A stretch of DNA of 64,000 nt, taken from the NCBI RefSeq assembly GCF_035918235.1, contig NZ_CP109485.1, positions 7,107,001-7,171,000 on the forward strand, in the 5' to 3' direction. Positions 20,825-29,734 of this stretch are shown here, one piece after another. Numbering within the stretch: the stretch's first letter is position 1; each line of letters begins with the position of its first letter. Both the position numbers and the translations under genes were made by a program. The stretch comes from Streptomyces sp. NBC_01445 (lineage in GTDB: Bacteria > Actinomycetota > Actinomycetes > Streptomycetales > Streptomycetaceae). The notes under the pieces were generated by a model. That model was given only the letters and a program-made list of their open reading frames with translations. It searched no databases and was not told the DNA's origin.

Positions 20825-21856
20825 TCAGACCTGGCCGGCCTTCTCCAGAGCGGTGCAGCAGGTGTCGACGATCAGACGCGTCACGACGTACGGGTCGACG
20901 TTCGCGTTCGGACGGCGGTCCTCGATGTAGCCCTTGCCGTCCTTCTCGACCTGCCACGGGATGCGGACCGAGGCACCGCGGTCGGAGACGCCGTAGCTGT
21001 ACTCGTTCCACGGGGCGGTCTCGTGCAGACCCGTCAGACGGTCGTCGATGCCCGCGCCGTAGTTCTTGACGTGGTCCATCGGCTTCGAGCCCTCGCCGAG
21101 CGACTCGCACGCGGTGATGATCGCCTCGTAACCCTCGCGCATCGCCTTCGTGGAGAAGTTGGTGTGCGCGCCGGCGCCGTTCCAGTCGCCCTTGACCGGC
21201 TTCGGGTCGAGGGTCGCGGAGATGTTGAAGTCCTCGGCGGTGCGGTACAGCAGCCAGCGGGCCACCCACAGCTGGTCGGAGACCTCGAGCGGGGCGAGCG
21301 GGCCGACCTGGAACTCCCACTGGCCGGGCATGACCTCGGCGTTGATGCCGGAGATCCCGAGGCCCGCCTTGAGGCAGTTGTCCAGGTGCGCCTCGACGAC
21401 GTCACGGCCGAAGATCTCGTCCGCGCCGACACCGCAGTAGTAGCCGCCCTGCGCGGCCGGGAAGCCGCCCACGGGGAAGCCGAGCGGGCGCTCGCCCTCG
21501 AAGAACGTGTACTCCTGCTCGATGCCGAAGATCGACTCCTGCGCGGCGAACTGCCCCGCGACCTCGGCGAGCGCGGCACGCGTGTTGGACTCGTGCGGCG
21601 TCATGTCGATGTTCAGGACCTCGCACATGACGAGGATGTCGTCGCCGCCGCGGATCGGGTCCGGGTAGGAGGCGACGGGACGCAGCACGCGGTCGGAGGC
21701 GTGGCCCTTGGCCTGGCTGGTGCTCGAACCGTCGAAGCCCCAGATCGGCAGCTCTTCGAGCGCCGGCGCGGAACCCGCGATGATCTTCGTCTTCGAACGG
21801 AGCTTGGCCGTCGGCTGGGTGCCGTCGATCCAGATGTACTCAGCCTTGAACGTCAC
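20825..21856 (-). CDS. glnII: Glutamine synthetase type II
   Basis: A 343-residue eukaryote-type glutamine synthetase: ATP-dependent amidation of glutamate with ammonium in the cytoplasm. Recognised by WGFDGSST near residue 40, EQEYTFFEG metal-binding Glu region, GGYYCGVG, NAEVMPGQWEFQVGP, and NGAGAHTNFST with the ATP/metal-binding His. The family forms octamers or decamers and, unlike GSI, is not adenylylated; accordingly no GSI-type tyrosine site is present. GTG 21856 is preceded by GAAGGA. A GlnR-type box lies 90-127 bp upstream, so nitrogen limitation should raise expression. Confidence 0.97.
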   Translation of the reverse strand: MTFKAEYIWIDGTQPTAKLRSKTKIIAGSAPALEELPIWGFDGSSTSQAKGHASDRVLRPVASYPDPIRGGDDILVMCEVLNIDMTPHESNTRAALAEVAGQFAAQESIFGIEQEYTFFEGERPLGFPVGGFPAAQGGYYCGVGADEIFGRDVVEAHLDNCLKAGLGISGINAEVMPGQWEFQVGPLAPLEVSDQLWVARWLLYRTAEDFNISATLDPKPVKGDWNGAGAHTNFSTKAMREGYEAIITACESLGEGSKPMDHVKNYGAGIDDRLTGLHETAPWNEYSYGVSDRGASVRIPWQVEKDGKGYIEDRRPNANVDPYVVTRLIVDTCCTALEKAGQV

Positions 21857-21945
21857 GGGGCCACATCCTTCGGGTGGGTCTGTACGGCGCAGTCATGTGC
21901 GGGTGCGGCGCCTCGGTGTGCTGCTCCGCAGACTGTCAACAGGGG

Positions 21946-21983
21946 ATTTCCCGTCCGTTGCCCATATGTGAACCCCGTGTTAC
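21946..21983 (-). promoter_or_regulatory. GlnR-type box upstream of glnII
   Basis: On the minus strand four 5-mers occur at exact 6-bp intervals: GTAAC, TTCAC, GCAAC, GAAAT. This is the a-b-a-b GlnR arrangement known from Streptomyces glutamine synthetase promoters. A TTGACA lies just downstream (21934-21939), so GlnR would bind next to the -35 region. Confidence 0.75.
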
Positions 21984-22020
21984 CCGGGCCCTCCTGTGGC
22001 CGGAGTCACGTTTCTCCGGA

Positions 22021-22069
22021 CAGCCCCGGCCCGCGCACGTCATGGGGGCACGCGCGCGGGCCGGGGCTG
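22021..22069. terminator. Terminator of the secreted protein gene
   Basis: Perfect 16-bp arms (22021-22036 and 22054-22069) with a 17-nt loop, starting 22 bp after the stop codon of the minus-strand gene 22092-22835 and lying upstream of the glnII regulatory region. Confidence 0.8.
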
Positions 22070-22091
22070 TAGGCCCGGTGGGCCTGTGAGG

Positions 22092-22835
22092 TCAGCCCAC
22101 CTTCTCTATACGTGCGTTGCGGATGAGGAATTTGCCCGGTTCGCGGACCTGCTCGAACGCCGAGTTGTTCAGCAGGACGCAGCTCCCGGAGACGGATGTG
22201 ACCTCGACGGACGTGGACTTGCCGTTGTCCAGGTTGGTGACCTTGAGCTTCGTCCCGGCGGGGAACTGCCCGCTGGACGCGGCGGGCGCGCCGCCCTCAC
22301 CGGACAGCGTCACGGTCGAACCGGCACAGACCTGCTCACCGGCGGCGTCCCCTCCTGCGTCACCGGCGCCGCCGGCCGCGTCCGTGGGATCTGGTTCGGC
22401 GGTGACGGTGTCCGGCGGCGCGGCGGTCACCGTCTCCATGCCGCCGGCCGCATCATCGGAACCGGCGCCGGCGGCGTCATCAGCACCGGCTCCCGCTCCG
22501 GCGGCGTCATCAGCACCGGCCCCGGCTCCGGCCTGCGCCCCGTCCCCGGCCTCGCAGCCGGATGCCGCCTCCTTGCGCCGGATCTCCGCGATGACCGCTT
22601 CCCGGTTGGCGATGCGGGCCTCGGACTGCGCGTCCGGGGCGGCCCGCTGCCCGTCGATGAACTTCTGGTTGTTGGCGATCGCGGTCTCCAGGCCCTGGCA
22701 GACCTGGGCGTTCTGCGCGACCGGCGCCGCATTGCCCGTACTCGCGAGAGCGAAAGCCGCCCCACCGGCGACGAGGGCCGCGCTCACGGCGAGCGCGGCC
22801 TTCTTCCGGGGGCCCATCCTTCTCCTGCGGGACAT
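22092..22835 (-). CDS. Secreted protein with low-complexity spacer and RlpA-like C-terminal domain
   Basis: A 247-residue exported protein. Residues 1-37 form a Sec signal (RRRRMGPRKK then a hydrophobic stretch ending NAA). Residues about 40-95 form a helical domain with two cysteines (VCQGLE, SGCEAG). About 96-165 is an Ala/Gly/Asp/Thr spacer encoded by tandem 30-bp repeats. The last 80 residues (VTNLDNGKSTSVEVTSVSGSCVLL) resemble a double-psi beta-barrel of the RlpA/expansin kind, a fold often bound to cell wall, but catalytic residues are not evident. Function unknown; probably extracellular or wall-associated. Confidence 0.75.
   Translation of the reverse strand: MSRRRRMGPRKKAALAVSAALVAGGAAFALASTGNAAPVAQNAQVCQGLETAIANNQKFIDGQRAAPDAQSEARIANREAVIAEIRRKEAASGCEAGDGAQAGAGAGADDAAGAGAGADDAAGAGSDDAAGGMETVTAAPPDTVTAEPDPTDAAGGAGDAGGDAAGEQVCAGSTVTLSGEGGAPAASSGQFPAGTKLKVTNLDNGKSTSVEVTSVSGSCVLLNNSAFEQVREPGKFLIRNARIEKVG
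22471..22530. repeat. Two tandem 30-bp repeats in the secreted protein gene
   Basis: Units 22471-22500 and 22501-22530 are identical at 28 of 30 positions; a shorter degenerate copy precedes at about 22447. They encode the Gly-Ala-Asp-Asp-Ala repeats of the spacer. Confidence 0.8.
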
Positions 22836-22978
22836 GTCCGCCTCCTGTCGTCGTTACGAACGTCGGTGCGCGCACCGTTACGTACGGGTAACTGGAGGGC
22901 GGAACTCAACTGACCCAGGGGAAGCTCAAGTAACGTACGTCACACGAGAGTTGGGACCGCGGGTGAGCCCCTCGCGTC

Positions 22979-23341
22979 TCAGTGGCGTCCGAGCGCGTCC
23001 CGGACCGCGTCCTCGCTGCGCGCCACCACGGCCGTACCGTCCTCCGCCGTGATGATCGGCCGCTGGATGAGCTTCGGGTGCGCGGAGAGCGCCGCGATCC
23101 ACCGGTCGCGCGAACCCGCGTCCCGCGCCCAGTCCTTCAGGCCGAGCTCCTTCGCGTCGGCCTCCTGCGTCCGTGTGATGTCCCACGGTTCGAGCCCGAG
23201 CCGCTCCAGAACGGCGCGGATGTCGTCCTCGGACGGCACGTCCTCCAGGTAGCGCCGCACCGTGTAGTCGGCTCCCTCCGCGTCGAGCAGGGAGAGCGCG
23301 CTGCGGCACTTCGAACAGGCGGGGTTGATCCAGATTTCCAT
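22979..23341 (-). CDS. ArsC/Spx-family protein (glutaredoxin-type arsenate reductase-like)
   Basis: A 120-residue thioredoxin-fold protein. It opens with a beta strand and the active site NPACSKCRSAL (CxxC), continues with RYLEDVPSEDDIRAVLERLG and ends with the conserved HPKLIQRPIIT segment seen in ArsC-like proteins. It could be an arsenate reductase using glutathione-like thiol or mycothiol, or a redox protein of the YffB type; no ars genes are adjacent, so the arsenic role is doubtful. ATG 23341 is chosen because the family begins right at this strand; the frame is open further upstream. Confidence 0.85.
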   Translation of the reverse strand: MEIWINPACSKCRSALSLLDAEGADYTVRRYLEDVPSEDDIRAVLERLGLEPWDITRTQEADAKELGLKDWARDAGSRDRWIAALSAHPKLIQRPIITAEDGTAVVARSEDAVRDALGRH

Positions 23342-23480
23342 GGGGCCAAAGGTACGGGAAAGGCCTTGTGGCCAGCGGCTATTGTCAGTGCCCGGCAGTA
23401 GAATTGAGGCAGTGTTCGAGGGAGCGACCGGGGCCGCGGAGGGCCTCGGAAGGTCTCCCTCCCGCGACAGGAGGATGTCT

Positions 23481-23753
23481 GTGCCCGCTGCCGCACCGAT
23501 GCTGATCGACCTGCCCTGCAAGCCACTCGCGAAGAAGGCCCTGCCCGCGGGACGGCCGCGTGACTGGTACATCACGCACAACCGCCGCCTCAAGGCCATG
23601 CGCCTCGCGATCGCCCTGCTCGACTCGGGCGTCTACCTCCCGAACCAGGCCCACAACCGGACGATACGGAGCACGGCGGAGCGCGTCGGTATCCACCCGC
23701 CGTCGGACACCACCTGCCACATGGTGCGCGCGCTGATGCGCTACAGCCGCTGA
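23481..23753 (+). CDS. Small conserved-looking hypothetical protein, 90 aa
   Basis: A basic 90-residue cytoplasmic protein, unrecognised. Its sequence is well structured (LAKKALPAGRPRDWYITHNR, RLKAMRLAIALLDSGVYLP, then a short Cys/His tail DTTCHMVRALMRYS). GTG 23481 is preferred because AGGAGG lies exactly 6 bp upstream; ATG 23475 overlaps that site. It is divergent from the ArsC-like gene and convergent with the winged-helix gene, with a strong terminator after it. Codon bias supports a real gene. Confidence 0.7.
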   Translation: MPAAAPMLIDLPCKPLAKKALPAGRPRDWYITHNRRLKAMRLAIALLDSGVYLPNQAHNRTIRSTAERVGIHPPSDTTCHMVRALMRYSR

Positions 23754-23763
23754 CAGCCATGTG

Positions 23764-23802
23764 CGCCGCCCGCCCGTTGTCCGGCTCAACGGGCGGGCGG
23801 CG
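23764..23802. terminator. Bidirectional terminator
   Basis: Perfect 16-bp stem (23764-23779/23787-23802) with a 7-nt loop between convergent genes ending at 23753 and 23816. Confidence 0.85.
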
Positions 23803-23815
23803 TAAGGCAGTTCAC

Positions 23816-25051
23816 TCACTTCCTGGCCGGGTCCTGGCCCGCCAGCTCCTTCTCCAGAGGTGTACGGAAGCGGGGGGTGACCCGCGCCTCGCCCACCCAC
23901 TCCTGGAGCCTCGCGGCCGACGCCTCGACGGCGGCCGCGCCCTCCCGGCCGACGTCCGCGAGCAGCCGCCACCGGACGACGCCGTCCCTGCCCTGCGCCC
24001 ACCCGCCGGCGATCCGCCCGTCCCACCACACGGTCGGGCCGATGTTGCCCGCCCCGTCGAAGAGCGGCGCGCGCAGCTCCGGCGGCAGATACCAGTCGCG
24101 CTGCTGCCAGCCCATCGGGCTCGGGTCGAGACCGGGGAGCAGGGCCGCCCACGGCTCGGTGTCGGCGGTGACCGGCTCGACGGCGTCGGGAAGCACGAAC
24201 CCGGCTCCCTCGTCCAGCTCCACCTCGACCGCCCCGACGGCCGCGAGCGCCCTGCGGACGTCGGTGACCTTCCATCCCGTCCACCACTTCAGGTCGGCCT
24301 CCGTGGCCGGACCGCACGAGCCGAGCCGGCGCCGGAGCAGCTCCGACTGAGCCTCGACCACGGGGAGTTCGGGATGCGCGGGCATGAGCGCCCATCTGAA
24401 CTGGCTGGACGTCCACGACCCGCGGGGCCGCCCGCGCACGACGCGCCCCTCCATGCCGAGGACCCGCAGCAGCCGCGTCGAGATCGACTGCCACGCCTCG
24501 TACTTCTTGCCCGGCGCGTACAGCAGCTGCGTACGCAACCGCGGCTCGTCCTCGGCGAGTTCCGCGGCGGTCGCCTCGCCGCGGGCCCCGATCGCCGCCA
24601 GCGTGCCCGCCTCGACGTCCGCGAGCCACGCCGCATCGTGCTCGCTGCCCGCCTCCAGGTGCTTGACGAAGGAGGCGCGCTCCCGCGCGGCGACCGCCAC
24701 ACCCGTCGACGCGTGCACCACCGCGGTGAGCGTGGCGGGGAACACGAACACCGTGTGCCGCATGCCGTGCATCCGCACCAGGGAGCGGTCCGTATACAGG
24801 GCGCGCTCCACGTCGGCGACCGTCTTCGGCGGGTCCCGCAGGCGCGCGCCCACCGCCAGATACACGGTGGCCGGGTCCGTGCCGTGCAGCGCCACGAGCG
24901 ACCCGGCGACCTCCTCGGCGGAGCCGGCCCGCGCGGCGGGCGCGAGCCGTTGCCCGGCCGCGAGCCTGGCCCGCCGCTCCGGCGCCCCGATGTGCCGCCG
25001 CCGACCACTCACAAGGACCTCCCAGGGCTGTTCGTCCGACCGTGCCCCCAT
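23816..25051 (-). CDS. Winged-helix DNA-binding domain protein (PF06224)
   Basis: A 411-residue protein of the HTH_42/YcaQ-like group, some members of which are DNA glycosylases that unhook interstrand crosslinks. Visible are a winged-helix N-terminal part (SLVALHGTDPATVYLAV, RMHGMRHTVFVFP), a central region (PATEADLKWWTGWKVTDVRRAL) and the C-terminal GNIGPTVWWDGRIAGGWAQ strand typical of the family. The YcaQ catalytic Q-x-Q/QxD motif was not positively identified. ATG 25051 is chosen over GTG 25078. Convergent with the small gene at 23481. Confidence 0.82.
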   Translation of the reverse strand: MGARSDEQPWEVLVSGRRRHIGAPERRARLAAGQRLAPAARAGSAEEVAGSLVALHGTDPATVYLAVGARLRDPPKTVADVERALYTDRSLVRMHGMRHTVFVFPATLTAVVHASTGVAVAARERASFVKHLEAGSEHDAAWLADVEAGTLAAIGARGEATAAELAEDEPRLRTQLLYAPGKKYEAWQSISTRLLRVLGMEGRVVRGRPRGSWTSSQFRWALMPAHPELPVVEAQSELLRRRLGSCGPATEADLKWWTGWKVTDVRRALAAVGAVEVELDEGAGFVLPDAVEPVTADTEPWAALLPGLDPSPMGWQQRDWYLPPELRAPLFDGAGNIGPTVWWDGRIAGGWAQGRDGVVRWRLLADVGREGAAAVEASAARLQEWVGEARVTPRFRTPLEKELAGQDPARK

Positions 25052-25161
25052 CCTGCCCGGGCTCCCTGGCTCCTTCACCTGTTTGCCGTACCCGGCATGC
25101 CGCCCGGGCCCCGGCCGCCTTCACTGAGGTGACGGCAGCGGAACGGGCAGCGGGAGGCGTG

Positions 25162-25644
25162 ATGTCGGGACATGGCATACGGGGCGCGGGGGCCGGGCTG
25201 CTCGTGGCGGCGGTGCTGCTCGCGGCGGCCGGCTGCTCGGACAGCGACACCAGCCCCTCCGACACGGTGTCCAAGGCCGCGTCCGCCGCGTCGTCCGTGG
25301 CGTCCCGGGGCGGTGACGTGGTCGCCTCCGCCACCGCGAAGGCGCAGGAAGAACTGGACCGCGTCAAGGGCGGCGTGAACGCCAAGGGCGACATCGGCCT
25401 CGGCGACGTGGCGAAGGACGGCGACCGGATCACGGTCCCTGTCACCGCCACCAACACCTCGGACTCCCAGGCGTCGTACGCGGTACAGGTCAACTTCCGC
25501 GACAGCGGCGGCAACCTCCTCGACACGGTCGTGGTCACGGTCGACGACGTGGACAAGGGCAAGTCCAAGAAGGCGACGGCCCGCAGCAACCGCACCCTCA
25601 CCGGCGACGTGAAAGCGGACGTCGGCAGAGCGCTACGGCACTAG
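25162..25644 (+). CDS. FxLYD-like lipoprotein
   Basis: A 160-residue lipoprotein: hydrophobic leader GLLVAAVLLAAAGC with lipobox AAAGC. After a Ser/Ala-rich tether and a short helix (ATAKAQEELDRVKG) it has a beta-sandwich reading DRITVPVTATNTSDSQASYAVQ, the pattern of FxLYD/DUF4352-like extracellular domains with unknown ligands. GGGAGG sits 4 bp before ATG 25162. The DUF2252 gene follows after 37 bp and may be co-transcribed. Confidence 0.8.
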   Translation: MSGHGIRGAGAGLLVAAVLLAAAGCSDSDTSPSDTVSKAASAASSVASRGGDVVASATAKAQEELDRVKGGVNAKGDIGLGDVAKDGDRITVPVTATNTSDSQASYAVQVNFRDSGGNLLDTVVVTVDDVDKGKSKKATARSNRTLTGDVKADVGRALRH

Positions 25645-25681
25645 CCGTGACCGCCCCCGCAGGCCACGCGGACGGTACCGC

Positions 25682-27022
25682 ATGACCACCCCCCAGGCCC
25701 GGGCGGCCCTGGGAAAGGAGGCCCGCAAGCGCGCGTCACGCTCCTCGCACGGGGCGTGGATCCCCTCCGCCGACCGCACCGACCCCGTCGTCGTACTGGA
25801 ACGGCAGGCGGCCGACCGCGTCGCCGAACTGCTGCCCATCCGGTACGGGCGGATGGCGGCCTCCCCGTTCGCGTTCCTGCGCGGCGCCGCCGCCGTCATG
25901 ACCGGCGACCTGGCCACCCAGCGCGCCACCGGCCTCACCGTCCAACTCTGCGGCGACGCCCACCTGTTGAACTTCGGTCTCTTCGCGTCGCCGGAACGGT
26001 CCCTGCTCTTCGACGTCAACGACTTCGACGAGACCAGCCCGGGCCCCTTCGAATGGGACGTGAAGCGGCTGGCCGCGAGCGTGGCCGTCGCCGCCCGCGA
26101 CAACGGGCACACCGACACCCAGGCCCTCGGGTCGGCCCGCGCGGCCGCCGCCGCGTACCGCACCGCGATGCGCCGGCTCTCCGAGATGGGCGAACTCGCC
26201 GTCTGGTACGAGCACATCAATGCGCACCAGTTGCTGCCCCTCATCCGCTCCGGCCGCAGCCGACGCCGCGTCCAGGCGACCCTCGCCCACGCCACCCGCC
26301 GCACCAGCCTCCACGCGCTGGGCAAGCTCACCGAGGTCGTCGACGGGCACCGCCGCATCGTTCGGGACCCGCCGCTCCTCGAACCGGCGAGCACCCCCGA
26401 CACGGCCACGGTGCGCAAACTGTTCGGCGACTACCGCTCCACCCTCGCCGAGGAACGCCGCCGTCTCCTCGACCGCTACCGCTTCGTCGAGGCCGCCCGC
26501 AAGGTCGTCGGCGTCGGCAGCGTCGGCACCCGCTGCTTCGTCGTGCTGCTCGAAGGGCGCGACGCCGACGACCCGCTGTTCCTCCAGATCAAGGAGGCCA
26601 CTCGGTCCGTCATCGAGGAATACCAGCCGCACGGCCCGTACGTGCACCCGGGCCACCGCGTCGTCGCGGGCCAGCGCCTGCTCCAGGCCTCCGGTGACAT
26701 CTTCCTCGGCTGGATGACCGGCCCCCAGAGCCGCGCCTTCTACTGGCGTCAGCTGCGCGACATGAAGGGCGCCGCCGACGTCGCAGGCCTCGGCCCGGAC
26801 GATCTGCGCGCCTACGCCGAACTGTGCGGCACCGCACTGGCCCGCGCCCACGCCCGCTCGGGCGACCGCATCGCCATCTCCGGCTACCTCGGCCGCGCCG
26901 ACATCTTCGACCGCGCTGTGGCCGACTTCGCGCTGCGCTACACCGACCAGAACGCCGCCGACCACACGGCCCTGCGCAGGGCGGCGTCGGAGGGCCTGAT
27001 CACGATCGCTCCGGGCGTCTGA
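25682..27022 (+). CDS. DUF2252 domain protein
   Basis: A 446-residue protein of the DUF2252 family, widespread in actinobacteria and possibly of protein-kinase-like fold. Family marks: YGRMAASPFAFLRGAA, LCGDAHLLNFGLFASP, FDVNDFDETSPGPFEWD and VGVGSVGTRCFVVLLEG, which resemble nucleotide-binding and catalytic loop positions of aminoglycoside-phosphotransferase-like enzymes. No substrate is established. ATG 25682. Confidence 0.9.
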   Translation: MTTPQARAALGKEARKRASRSSHGAWIPSADRTDPVVVLERQAADRVAELLPIRYGRMAASPFAFLRGAAAVMTGDLATQRATGLTVQLCGDAHLLNFGLFASPERSLLFDVNDFDETSPGPFEWDVKRLAASVAVAARDNGHTDTQALGSARAAAAAYRTAMRRLSEMGELAVWYEHINAHQLLPLIRSGRSRRRVQATLAHATRRTSLHALGKLTEVVDGHRRIVRDPPLLEPASTPDTATVRKLFGDYRSTLAEERRRLLDRYRFVEAARKVVGVGSVGTRCFVVLLEGRDADDPLFLQIKEATRSVIEEYQPHGPYVHPGHRVVAGQRLLQASGDIFLGWMTGPQSRAFYWRQLRDMKGAADVAGLGPDDLRAYAELCGTALARAHARSGDRIAISGYLGRADIFDRAVADFALRYTDQNAADHTALRRAASEGLITIAPGV

Positions 27023-27033
27023 GAACGCCGGTA

Positions 27034-27059
27034 CGGCCGCCCCCGGACGGGAGCGGCCG
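27034..27059. terminator. Terminator after DUF2252 gene
   Basis: CGGCCGC (27034-27040) pairs with GCGGCCG (27053-27059), extended by an inner C-run/G-run with one mismatch. It lies between convergent genes ending at 27022 and 27084. Confidence 0.65.
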
Positions 27060-27083
27060 CACCAACAGGACCGTACGGATGTG

Positions 27084-27608
27084 TCAGGCCCCGTTCGAGG
27101 CCTCCTGTGCCGCCGCCTCACCCTTGGCCGCCTTCAGCGCCGCCCGCAACTGCTCCTCCTCCTCGTTGCTCAGCGAGGTCTGGACGAGCTGACCGCCGAA
27201 CGACGCGATCTGGGGGATGACCTTGTCCGGGGCGGCCTGCTTCACCAGGACGAACAGCGCGGCGGCACCGGGCTGAAGGTTCTGGCTCAGCTCCTTCATG
27301 AAGTCGTCGTTGATGCCGGTGTCGGTCGCGGCACCACCGGCGGCCCCGGCCGCGGCACCGACGGCCGCACCGAGCAGCGGCACGAGGAAGAGCAGCCCGA
27401 TGACACCGCCCCACAAGGCCCCGCCGGCCGCACCCGTCGCCGTGTAGTTCACGGCCTGATGCAGCTTGATCTTCCCGTCCTCGCGCCGCTCGACGACCAC
27501 GATGTCCTCGAGTTCGACGAGGTGCTGCTTGGCCAGATCGAGCATTTTCTCGCGCACCTGATTGGCCGTGGCGAGGTCGTTGTAGGCGACGACGAACAGA
27601 TTGCTCAT
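27084..27608 (-). CDS. DUF1269 family membrane-associated protein
   Basis: A 174-residue protein. Residues 1-45 are a soluble alpha/beta start ([20 protein letters not shown]), 58-100 a Gly/Ala-rich hydrophobic hairpin ([32 protein letters not shown]), then a helical tail with [15 protein letters not shown]. This is the DUF1269 pattern; the Gly-zipper-like hairpin suggests membrane insertion. Role unknown. ATG 27608. Confidence 0.88.
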   Translation of the reverse strand: MSNLFVVAYNDLATANQVREKMLDLAKQHLVELEDIVVVERREDGKIKLHQAVNYTATGAAGGALWGGVIGLLFLVPLLGAAVGAAAGAAGGAATDTGINDDFMKELSQNLQPGAAALFVLVKQAAPDKVIPQIASFGGQLVQTSLSNEEEEQLRAALKAAKGEAAAQEASNGA

Positions 27609-27759
27609 ACGGCACTCCTCGGAAGTCTGTGCAACTTCGCCCGAGTTTATGAGCGTTTATGGCAGTGCGCAGAACGAAGCCGCCCTTCCGCCGGGAGGCG
27701 ACGGGCGCCAGGCTGCGGTCCATGAACAGCAACGGACAAGGCTGCGCCGCCGACGACGA

Positions 27760-27921
27760 GTGGCACTCCTGATGAGCGGCTCCGGACTCCTTGTGGCAGG
27801 GCTGGCGCGGCTCTTCGAATCCGGCGCCGACTGGGACGTCCTGTGGTCCGCGCTGCTCGGAGCCGCCACGGCAGCCGCGATCGGCTTCCCGTTCTCCGCA
27901 GCCCTGTGCAGTCCCCCGTAG
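27760..27921 (+). CDS. Possible small membrane protein (53 aa)
   Basis: In the otherwise gene-free stretch 27609-28135 the third positions of this frame are about 85% G/C from GTG 27760 onward, but less so before it. The product has two hydrophobic segments (VALLMSGSGLLVAGLARL; ALLGAATAAAIGFPFSAAL) around an acidic turn. The frame is open upstream to 27601 (ATG 27649 possible) and no good ribosome-binding site is seen. Weak call. The remaining bases 27922-28041 hold nothing I recognise. Confidence 0.3.
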   Translation: MALLMSGSGLLVAGLARLFESGADWDVLWSALLGAATAAAIGFPFSAALCSPP

Positions 27922-28041
27922 ATGGGCCCATCCCGTCCGCATGTCGTGCAAGGAGCGTCTGGCAAAGGGCCGTTCCGAGGAGCCTTCGGCGCTCGGGCGG
28001 CGGGACCGCGCCCGTCGGGGCCTGAGTGGTACCCACAGAAA

Positions 28042-28088
28042 GGCCGTCGGCCGTGCCTTCCGGAAGCGGAAGAGCACGGCCGACGGCC
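28042..28088. terminator. glnA terminator
   Basis: Perfect 15-bp arms (28042-28056/28074-28088) plus an inner CTTCC/GGAAG pairing, about 48 bp after the glnA stop codon. Confidence 0.8.
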
Positions 28089-28135
28089 CACAGACGGCCC
28101 AGGAGAGCGGAAGCCCGCTCTGACCTGTGGCGTTC

Positions 28136-29545
28136 TTAGATGTCGAAGTAGAGCTCGAACTCGTGCGGGTGCGGGCGCAGCTGGATCGGGGCGATCTCGT
28201 TCGTGCGCTTGTAGTCGATCCACGTCTCGATCAGGTCGGGGGTGAAGACACCGCCGGCCAGAAGGTACTCGTGGTCCGCCTCGAGGGCGTCGAGGACCGC
28301 GGGGAGCGAGGTCGGGACCTGCTGGACGTTCGCGTGCTCCTCGGGAGCCAGCTCGTACAGGTCCTTGTCGATCGGCTCGGCCGGCTCGATCTTGTTCTTC
28401 ACGCCGTCGAGGCCGGCCATCAGGAGGGCCGAGAAGGCGAGGTACGGGTTCGAGGACGGGTCCGGCGCGCGGAACTCGACGCGCTTGGCCTTCGGGTTCG
28501 AGCCCGTGATCGGGATGCGCATCGCGGCGGAGCGGTTGCGCTGCGAGTAGACCATGTTGACCGGCGCCTCGAAGCCCGGGACCAGGCGGTGGTACGAGTT
28601 CACCGTCGGGTTCGTGAAGGCGAGCAGCGACGGGGCGTGCTTCAGGATGCCGCCGATGTAGTAGCGCGCCATGTCCGAGAGGCCCGCGTAGCCCTGCTCG
28701 TCGTAGAAGAGCGGGTCGCCGTTCGCCCACAGGGACTGGTGGACGTGCATGCCCGAGCCGTTGTCACCGAAGATCGGCTTCGGCATGAAGGTCGCGGTCT
28801 TGTTGTTGCGCCACGCGACGTTCTTCACGATGTACTTGAAGAGCATCAGGTCGTCGGCCGCGGCGAGCAGCGTGTTGAACTTGTAGTTGATCTCCGCCTG
28901 GCCGGCCGTGCCGACCTCGTGGTGCTGGCGCTCGACCTGGAGGCCGTTCTTGTCCAGCTCGAGGGAGATCTCCGCGCGCAGGTCGGCGAAGTGGTCGACC
29001 GGCGGGGTCGGGAAGTAACCGCCCTTGTAGCGGACCTTGTAGCCGCGGTTGTTCTCCTCCGAACCGGTGTTCCAGGCGCCGGCCTCGGAGTCGATCTCGT
29101 AGACCGAGCGGTTCGCGGAGGTCTCGAAGCGGACCGAGTCGAAGACGTAGAACTCGGCCTCGGGGCCGAAGTACGCGGTGTCGGCGATGCCGGTGGAGGC
29201 CAGGTACGCCTCGGCCTTCTTCGCGACGTTACGCGGGTCACGGGAGTACTGCTCACCCGTGATCGGGTCGTGGATGAAGAAGTTGATGTTGACCGTCTTG
29301 TCGCGGCGGAAGGGGTCGACGCGCGCGGTGGACAGGTCGGCGCGGAGCGCCATGTCGGACTCGTGGATGGCCTGGAAACCCCGGATCGAGGATCCGTCGA
29401 AGGCCAGCTCCTCGGTGGGGTCGAACGCCGCGGCCGGCACCGTGAAGTGCTGCATCACACCCGGCAGGTCGCAGAACCGGACGTCGACGAACTTGACGTC
29501 CTCGTCCGCGATGAACTTCTTGGCGTCATCGGCGTTCTGGAACAT
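28136..29545 (-). CDS. glnA: Glutamine synthetase type I
   Basis: A 469-residue bacterial GSI, the usual length: glutamate + NH4+ + ATP to glutamine, as a dodecamer. Motifs: [20 protein letters not shown] (metal Glu), [20 protein letters not shown] (ATP/glutamate site, flap region), [10 protein letters not shown] and, in [10 protein letters not shown], the adenylylation tyrosine exactly at Y397, so post-translational control by GlnE is expected. ATG 29545 has AGGAGG 6 bp upstream. A GlnR-type box lies 100-137 bp upstream. With glnII 7 kb away, both GS genes share this region. Confidence 0.98.
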   Translation of the reverse strand: MFQNADDAKKFIADEDVKFVDVRFCDLPGVMQHFTVPAAAFDPTEELAFDGSSIRGFQAIHESDMALRADLSTARVDPFRRDKTVNINFFIHDPITGEQYSRDPRNVAKKAEAYLASTGIADTAYFGPEAEFYVFDSVRFETSANRSVYEIDSEAGAWNTGSEENNRGYKVRYKGGYFPTPPVDHFADLRAEISLELDKNGLQVERQHHEVGTAGQAEINYKFNTLLAAADDLMLFKYIVKNVAWRNNKTATFMPKPIFGDNGSGMHVHQSLWANGDPLFYDEQGYAGLSDMARYYIGGILKHAPSLLAFTNPTVNSYHRLVPGFEAPVNMVYSQRNRSAAMRIPITGSNPKAKRVEFRAPDPSSNPYLAFSALLMAGLDGVKNKIEPAEPIDKDLYELAPEEHANVQQVPTSLPAVLDALEADHEYLLAGGVFTPDLIETWIDYKRTNEIAPIQLRPHPHEFELYFDI

Positions 29546-29644
29546 CCAACTCCTCCTACTCCCACCCGGGGAGGGGCGGGGTTGCAGCTCGGTGGTGCGG
29601 CCAGTGCGGTGGCACACGCTGGGACCCGACCATAGGGACGGGGG

Positions 29645-29682
29645 ATTTCTCAAGCATGACCCATTTGTTTCGCCGAAGTTAA
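29645..29682 (-). promoter_or_regulatory. GlnR-type box upstream of glnA
   Basis: On the minus strand TTAAC, GAAAC, GTCAT and GAAAT follow one another at exact 6-bp spacers, the a-b-a-b GlnR pattern known for Streptomyces glnA. It lies between glnA and the divergent RDD gene. Confidence 0.8.
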
Positions 29683-29734
29683 CCGGCGCGGGGGCCGGAG
29701 CGGGCCGGGTGGCCGAGCGCAGTACCGTGGACGG

